Assembly: GCA_964434855.1 (NCBI GenBank)
Contig: CAYSWR010000049.1
Location: 1-6,450, forward strand
Length of the DNA stretch: 6,450 bases
From: UBA8516 sp964434855
GTDB taxonomy: Archaea > Thermoproteota > Nitrososphaeria > Nitrososphaerales > Nitrosopumilaceae
Direction: 5' to 3'
The notes below the pieces were generated by a model. The model saw nothing but the letters and a program-made list of their open reading frames with translations. It searched no databases and was not told the DNA's origin. Of this stretch, positions 1-3,966 are shown piece after piece. Positions within the stretch are counted from its first letter, which is position 1; every line of letters begins with the position of its first letter. Made by a program: the position numbers and the translations under genes.

Positions 1-71
1 CTTTGGTTTTTTCTAAAATCATGATGCTTAAAACTTGTCTGGTTTAAGCCTTGTATGTGTGTCTTACGTAA

Positions 72-302
72 ATGTGGTCATATGCATATTCGCGTGGAAG
101 AAATGGATATGGAAAAGAGTACAAGCTCAAGATGGATTCCAGCATAGTAGGGCCAGCAGTTGGCAAGGAATGGTGGGATGGGATTATCCAAAACAAAAAG
201 AAACAAGAAGATCTTAAAGAAAGCATTGAGAGCTTGAGATCACTTGGAACTCCACTTGCAAAAAGATATTCTAGTATATTTGATAAATATAGAAATCTAT
301 AG
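72..302 (+). CDS. Unrecognised 76-residue basic protein, or 3' remnant of a longer gene
   Basis: I do not recognise the family. The product is hydrophilic and lysine-rich, with no membrane segment or signal peptide. It has a Gly/Arg/Tyr-rich N-terminal part (GRNGYGKEY at about residues 9-17), a paired Trp (KEWWDG, about 32-37) and a charged, probably helical C-terminal half ending in an aromatic/basic tail (RYSSIFDKYRNL). It has the look of the C-terminal end of a larger enzyme. Upstream in the same frame there are stops at 45-47 and 69-71, and the second directly abuts the ATG at 72, so within the window it is either a short gene or the surviving tail of a broken one. A second in-frame ATG lies at 132. 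A weak TATA-like TTTAAG at 43-48 is spaced for leaderless transcription from 72. Its stop (300-302) overlaps the stop of the convergent glycosyltransferase. Codon choice resembles the neighbours, which favours real coding; function is unknown. Confidence 0.45.
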   Translation: MWSYAYSRGRNGYGKEYKLKMDSSIVGPAVGKEWWDGIIQNKKKQEDLKESIESLRSLGTPLAKRYSSIFDKYRNL

Positions 303-1448
303 CACAGACTGGTACATGCTGATTATCTTTTGGTAAAATATTTCGTGATTGTATTTTTCCTTTAAGACATGAAATCCAGCTTGTCCCATCTTTTGTGATA
401 TTTCTGGCTCTTTGATTAGCCTGATGATATGTTCTGCCCATTTTTTTTCGTCATGCGGATCAATCAGATATCCTGTCTTTTGGTCTTCTATAATATCTGA
501 CATTGGAGGTATATTTGATGTGAGAACTGGTCTTTTTTGTGAGAATGCTTCTAGGATTACCAGCCCAAAACCCTCAATCAAGCTGGGAAACAGTAATGCG
601 TTTGATTCTGATATGAGTTTTGATTTTTCTTCTGATGTTACATACCCTGCAAATGTTATATTGTCTTTGAGATTTTTTGCAATATTTTGTAGCGCTGTTT
701 TGTGTGGACCGTCACCGGCAATTACCAGTTTGGCGGATGGATATTTTTTTACCACAATGTCCCAGGCGTGCAAAATCACTTCTATGTTTTTGTAAAAAAC
801 CAACCTCCCCAGACACACAAACTGCTCTTTTTTTGTTTCAATCTCAATTGGCACTTTAATTTCAATTGAATTTGGAATTACACAGATTGGTTTTTTTGTT
901 CCGATTTTTTGTATATCTGTTTTAGTTGCATCACTTACAGTATGTATGCAATCATATCTGAATTTCATCATTAGTTTTTCAAAGAATGGAACTAATCTTG
1001 CATTGATGTGAGATACTTTGGATTGTGCGGCCCATTTTTTCCAGAAATCCTTGTCATATATGGAAAATATATCATGAATTGTTGTTATGTGTGATGTATT
1101 TGTAAAATACGATATTAATGAGCCTGCTAGTGCTGGGGAGAAGTTATTGGAATGAATTATGTCTATTTTTTCTTTTTTTACTAGTTTCCTTCCTTCTCTG
1201 AATGCATTAATGACATATTGGATATTTTCTGAAAATGACGGCGGAAGACCTCCACTGTATTCTAGTGTTGGCTTTACTGTAATTATTTTTAGATTCTCTG
1301 ATTCTTGATATTTTTCATTTTTGACATTGTTTGTAATTACCCATACTTTGTGCCCATTTTTGGCCAAATTATTTGCAATCGTCTTAAAGACATATTCGCC
1401 TCCACCTTTTGTGGTAGAGAAAAACTGTGAGAGCAAAAGTATCTTCAA
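297..1448 (-). CDS. GT4-type (GT-B fold) glycosyltransferase
   Basis: This is a complete 383-residue retaining-type glycosyltransferase that should move a sugar from a nucleotide-sugar donor onto a growing surface glycan at the cytoplasmic face of the membrane. The N-terminal Rossmann half starts at once with beta-strand MKILLLSQFF, then a glycine-rich acceptor loop (TKGGGEYV, residues 13-20). The C-terminal donor half carries LGRLVFYKN (213-221, with the Arg/Lys pair R215 and K220 that normally holds the donor phosphates), AGDGP (244-248), the strand-turn FAGYV (266-270), and the E-x7-E motif in EGFGLVILE (E292, E300), then a family-typical GYLIDPHD (326-333). Length is normal for GT4 and all key residues are present. 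The start is TTG (1446-1448): no in-frame ATG or GTG lies between it and the upstream stop, and an ATG at 1451-1453 is out of frame. There is no Shine-Dalgarno; a TATA-like box at 1501-1508 would give a leader of about 30 nt. Donor and acceptor sugars cannot be read from sequence. Confidence 0.93.
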   Translation of the reverse strand: MKILLLSQFFSTTKGGGEYVFKTIANNLAKNGHKVWVITNNVKNEKYQESENLKIITVKPTLEYSGGLPPSFSENIQYVINAFREGRKLVKKEKIDIIHSNNFSPALAGSLISYFTNTSHITTIHDIFSIYDKDFWKKWAAQSKVSHINARLVPFFEKLMMKFRYDCIHTVSDATKTDIQKIGTKKPICVIPNSIEIKVPIEIETKKEQFVCLGRLVFYKNIEVILHAWDIVVKKYPSAKLVIAGDGPHKTALQNIAKNLKDNITFAGYVTSEEKSKLISESNALLFPSLIEGFGLVILEAFSQKRPVLTSNIPPMSDIIEDQKTGYLIDPHDEKKWAEHIIRLIKEPEISQKMGQAGFHVLKEKYNHEIFYQKIISMYQSVL

Positions 1449-1450
1449 TA

Positions 1451-1471
1451 CATTGAATCTAGATTGGAATG
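1451..1471. promoter_or_regulatory. Palindrome in the leader of the glycosyltransferase gene
   Basis: A perfect 10-bp palindrome AATCTAGATT (1456-1465) is flanked by matching arms CATT (1451-1454) and AATG (1468-1471), with a one-base asymmetry between the sides. It sits immediately before the TTG start and inside the predicted 5' leader, where a bound dimeric regulator or an RNA hairpin could interfere with expression. A 10-bp palindrome can occur by chance in AT-rich DNA, so this is only a candidate operator. Confidence 0.25.
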
Positions 1472-1500
1472 ATTTGAGGGTGTCGATGACAAATCATTAT

Positions 1501-1509
1501 ATTATAAAC
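1501..1509. promoter_or_regulatory. TATA box readable on both strands, between divergent genes
   Basis: The stretch reads TTATAAAC on + (1502-1509) and GTTTATAAT on -. On + it lies about 22-25 nt before the ATG of the isomerase pseudogene (1528), the archaeal spacing for a leaderless transcript. On - it predicts a start near 1475-1480, some 30 nt before the TTG of the glycosyltransferase gene. The whole divergent region is only 79 bp, so one box may once have served both directions. The assignment rests on spacing and AT composition only. Confidence 0.45.
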
Positions 1510-1527
1510 TCTTGTCTTATTTTCTAA

Positions 1528-1905
1528 ATGATTACATTATCTGACTTGAAGAAATATGATCCAAGTGGAATGCATAAAATTTATGATAAATAGCCAGAAA
1601 TTACTAGAAAAGCAAACGAATCAGATTTAGAAGAAGCATCACACACAGGAATTGACCATATTGTATTTGCTGGAATGGGAAGTTCTAGCGCGATTGGGGA
1701 TTTATTTTCGTCCATCTTATCAAAAAGCGAGATTCATGTTACTCTAGTCAATGGATATCTGCTTCCAAGAACCGTAGACAAAAACACTCTAGTAATTGTG
1801 ACAAGCGGTTCAGGAAATACTGCTTAATTTAAATATCAATTAGCGAGAAACGTGATTGATTCGATTCCAATTTCTATGAATTACTTTAGGAAAGACAAAA
1901 TTTAA
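1528..1905 (+). pseudogene. Decayed SIS-domain phosphoglucose/phosphomannose isomerase
   Basis: Read through its stops, this frame gives the N-terminal SIS domain of what looks like the archaeal bifunctional PGI/PMI, which interconverts glucose-6-P or mannose-6-P with fructose-6-P. Visible are the family-like opening (KYDPSGMHKIYD, codons 9-20), strand HIVFAGMG followed by SSSAIGD (phosphosugar loop, about codons 49-58; family form GMGGSGAIGD from memory), the linker GYLLP, and the strand ending in TSGSGNTA (codons 92-99), the second phosphate-binding loop. Stops interrupt it at 1591-1593 (TAG, codon 22, where the family usually has Trp, so one G-to-A change), 1825-1827 (TAA, exactly where the conserved Glu after GNT should follow) and 1903-1905 (TAA). 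After codon 100 similarity is lost: only about 50 codons remain before the next gene, against more than 200 expected, so most of the second SIS domain is deleted. The GG of the first loop has become SS-like, also a sign of drift. An intact copy elsewhere would be expected. Confidence 0.82.
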
Positions 1906-2028
1906 TCTATTCTGACTTTGACACCTTCAGGTGCTCTCGATATTTTATTACATGATAAAAGATTTCTTAGATGGCATCAATATCTATAAATTGTAATGAG
2001 ATTTGGGTTAAATCAAAGTAATTACATT
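1906..2028. other. Degenerate spacer between pseudogene and hydrolase gene
   Basis: No gene is supported here. The pseudogene frame continues to a further stop at 1987-1989 with no recognisable family residues. Another frame reads YYMIKDFLDGINIYKL and ends at about 1995, which could be a shred of a frameshifted C-terminus, but I cannot tie it to the isomerase. The spacer also holds the promoter of the downstream gene. Confidence 0.4.
1984..1991 (+). promoter_or_regulatory. TATA box for the hydrolase-like gene
   Basis: CTATAAAT lies about 40 nt before the ATG at 2029 and only a few bases before the alternative ATG at 1996. With archaeal TATA-to-start spacing of about 25 nt, transcription would begin near 2012-2016. 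That leaves the ATG at 1996 outside the transcript and favours 2029 as the start, with a short leader lacking a Shine-Dalgarno. Confidence 0.45.
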
Positions 2029-3699
2029 ATGAATCGTAAATATTTGATTCTGACCATAAGCATGGTTCTTGTTACTGGTATTGTTTTAATCTATTTAATT
2101 CAGGGATTACCTAGTCGTTCAGTAGACCAAGAATATCAAATTTCTGAAAATCGTGACCAATATCTTACCGCCGCAACATACTATGGAAATGCATGGGTGA
2201 TTAATTTTTGGAATTCCGATTTTTCTTCTACTGATCAAAACATGGAGAGAATAAAAAAGGATGGATTCAATACTATTGTTTTAATTATTCCTTGGAGAGA
2301 GTTTCAGCCTGGAATTTCTCCTCCTCAGTATAATGATGTTGCATTTGGTAGGCTGAACTATATCATTGAAAAAGCTAGTTTGCATAACCTAAACGTAATT
2401 TTACGTATTAGTTACCATTGGGATCTTTATCCGGATGATCAACCATCAAGTCAACAGCGGTTTGAAGATCTGAACTTGGATCAAGGCGTATACCAAGCAT
2501 GGTTAGATTACGTTCACAAAATCTATACAAATGTCAAAGGTTATGAAAATGTTAAATTAGCATTCATTTCGTGGGAAGACTTTTGGATACCTATTGAGGA
2601 AGCGACTGAGTCTCAAAAGTTAAGTGAACGAATAAAATTAGCGAAACAAACTGGATTCTCAGATTATTTGAGTAGTAAATATGATCTTGACTCGATCTCA
2701 AACATTTATGGGTATAAAATAAACTCCTTGGAGAATATACCTACTCCCTTACGAAAGAGTCCTGCATTTGCTCTCTTTTTAGAATTCCATGATCAACAGC
2801 TTATCCAGAAATTCTTAAAACCAGCCCAAGCTCAATATCCAAATCTATCAATGGAAGTTCGTGTAGATAAGGATCCTATCTATTATCCAAACGGCACAAT
2901 AGGTTGGTATTCTCATTCTTCTACATACAACTTTACAGGCTCAAATTATACAACCATCTATTACCATGTTTCAATGGGAGCAAAAAATAATTATGATTAC
3001 CAGACTGCCAACAAGACACTTTCCTTGATGAATTACACACTTTATCACGTTAAAAACTACACTGGTGATACCAAGATATTTGTTGATCAATTCATTTGGT
3101 ATGACAATACGCAAGGATTTGAAGGCAATACAAAAATTTATGACAATGAAATTGGTTCTTTCCTGCAAGGTGCATGCAAATATTTAAAAAATTATACCAA
3201 CGGTTATGGAGTCTGGACTTATCAGGACTATGTATTTAATATTATTTATAATCCAACATTTTCACTTGGAACTTCTGGATGGCAAGTTAATGGAACAACA
3301 CGCTTGGAACAAAATGGAATTAATTTAGAAAATGGCACTAGTGTAACTCAGATGATTCCAAAAACACGGTTTCCAGGTATCTTTTTAAACCCGACAGGAA
3401 CCGTTTCATTTCATGCACGTACTCAAACTCCAACAGCTGACCTAAGTATTGAACTCGGAGGTTCTGAATTTATTCAACACATAGAAAATGACTCAACATA
3501 TCATTTCAAAACACCAATTGCTGATATGAAAAATTTGAACATTGTCTTTAGAAATTTAAATGGAAGTGTAACAATAAGTGATGTCAGATTGTACAGTTTT
3601 GTCCAGCAAGGTGATGTATATGACAAAGACTCACAGCCAAAAAGTTCCCTTGAACCTATACGTCAACTAAACCAGTGTTTATCAGATAAACACAATTAA
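2029..3699 (+). CDS. Membrane-anchored extracellular glycoside-hydrolase-like protein with C-terminal carbohydrate-binding-like domain
   Basis: Numbered from Met 2029 (556 residues). Residues 5-27 form one hydrophobic segment after MNRK, a signal anchor placing the rest outside. Residues about 45-400 read as a clan-A-like (beta/alpha)8 barrel: FNTIVLIIPW...QPG (strand 2), LNVILRISYHW (strand 3), VKLAFISWEDFW (strand 4, with E183 in the acid/base position), TKIFVDQFIWYDN (probably strand 7) and GVWTYQDY (strand 8, with the usual Trp). From about 408 the pattern NPTFSLGTSGWQVNGT...ISDVRLYSF (to about 524) is typical of CBM4/9-like beta-sandwiches that bind polysaccharide. Twelve N-x-S/T sequons lie between residues 272 and 511 and none before in the exported part. 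An expected Glu nucleophile at strand 7 is not seen (VDQF), so activity is uncertain. Start: an in-frame ATG exists at 1996 (567 residues), but the TATA box at 1984-1991 and the short basic n-region favour 2029. Convergent with the large transferase gene; own promoter. Substrate unknown; probably surface glycan. Confidence 0.78.
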   Translation: MNRKYLILTISMVLVTGIVLIYLIQGLPSRSVDQEYQISENRDQYLTAATYYGNAWVINFWNSDFSSTDQNMERIKKDGFNTIVLIIPWREFQPGISPPQYNDVAFGRLNYIIEKASLHNLNVILRISYHWDLYPDDQPSSQQRFEDLNLDQGVYQAWLDYVHKIYTNVKGYENVKLAFISWEDFWIPIEEATESQKLSERIKLAKQTGFSDYLSSKYDLDSISNIYGYKINSLENIPTPLRKSPAFALFLEFHDQQLIQKFLKPAQAQYPNLSMEVRVDKDPIYYPNGTIGWYSHSSTYNFTGSNYTTIYYHVSMGAKNNYDYQTANKTLSLMNYTLYHVKNYTGDTKIFVDQFIWYDNTQGFEGNTKIYDNEIGSFLQGACKYLKNYTNGYGVWTYQDYVFNIIYNPTFSLGTSGWQVNGTTRLEQNGINLENGTSVTQMIPKTRFPGIFLNPTGTVSFHARTQTPTADLSIELGGSEFIQHIENDSTYHFKTPIADMKNLNIVFRNLNGSVTISDVRLYSFVQQGDVYDKDSQPKSSLEPIRQLNQCLSDKHN

Positions 3700-3966
3700 A
3701 AATATTTGCCATTATTCGAGAGAATCGCATACACTTTCAAAACATCAGGACAATTTTAACTTCTTTCCAACAAATCATAACGTACGATATTATCTAGACA
3801 GTGGGAGTTTTTGTTCGTAAAAGCGGGGCGTTTCCTTTTTACTCTTTATAGATGAGCTTGTTTGCTATCCTTCAGAATCAAATTTGTGGATCAAAAACTG
3901 TTACGCTATTAATAATTAATCACGATTTCAGTGTAGTAAATTAATATTATTTTCGCTGGTTAGAAT
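3700..3966. other. Gene-free region between convergent genes
   Basis: I see no gene. A 30-codon ORF beginning at 3852 (MSLFAILQNQ...) lacks a properly placed promoter and recognisable features. The hydrolase frame stays open for 32 codons after its stop, which I take as chance. A small GC-rich patch (GCGGGGCG, 3823-3830) in otherwise AT-rich sequence is followed by a T-tract. On -, CTATAAAG (3851-3844) resembles a TATA box pointing back toward the hydrolase gene's 3' end. Confidence 0.5.
3821..3840 (+). terminator. Possible terminator for the hydrolase-like gene
   Basis: A GC-rich patch is followed by the T-rich run TTTCCTTTTT about 130 nt after the stop codon. Archaeal terminators are usually T-tracts on the coding strand, with or without a hairpin; only a weak stem (AAA/TTT plus CG/CG) can be drawn here. 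Other short T-runs nearby (for example 3808-3812) are alternatives. Confidence 0.22.

Noticed and set aside
35..226. 60-codon ORFs on both strands over the first short gene
   Set aside because: They overlap the 72-302 frame, lack promoters and show no domain; the 72-302 frame has the more convincing composition.
412..859. Overlapping + strand ORFs of up to 127 codons
   Set aside because: They are shadows of the glycosyltransferase on the opposite strand, which has all family motifs; the shadow products show no recognisable domain.
1591..1593. TAG in the isomerase frame as a recoded codon (pyrrolysine or read-through)
   Set aside because: Two later in-frame stops are TAA and half of the enzyme is missing, so decay explains it better.
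3737..3785. C/D-box-like small RNA on - (ATGATTT ... CTGA)
   Set aside because: The C box deviates from RUGAUGA at two positions, and no paired terminal stem or C'/D' pair is seen.
3852..3944. 30-codon ORF MSLFAILQNQ...
   Set aside because: The TATA-like sequence is directly next to the ATG instead of about 25 nt away, no Shine-Dalgarno is present, and the peptide has no recognisable feature.
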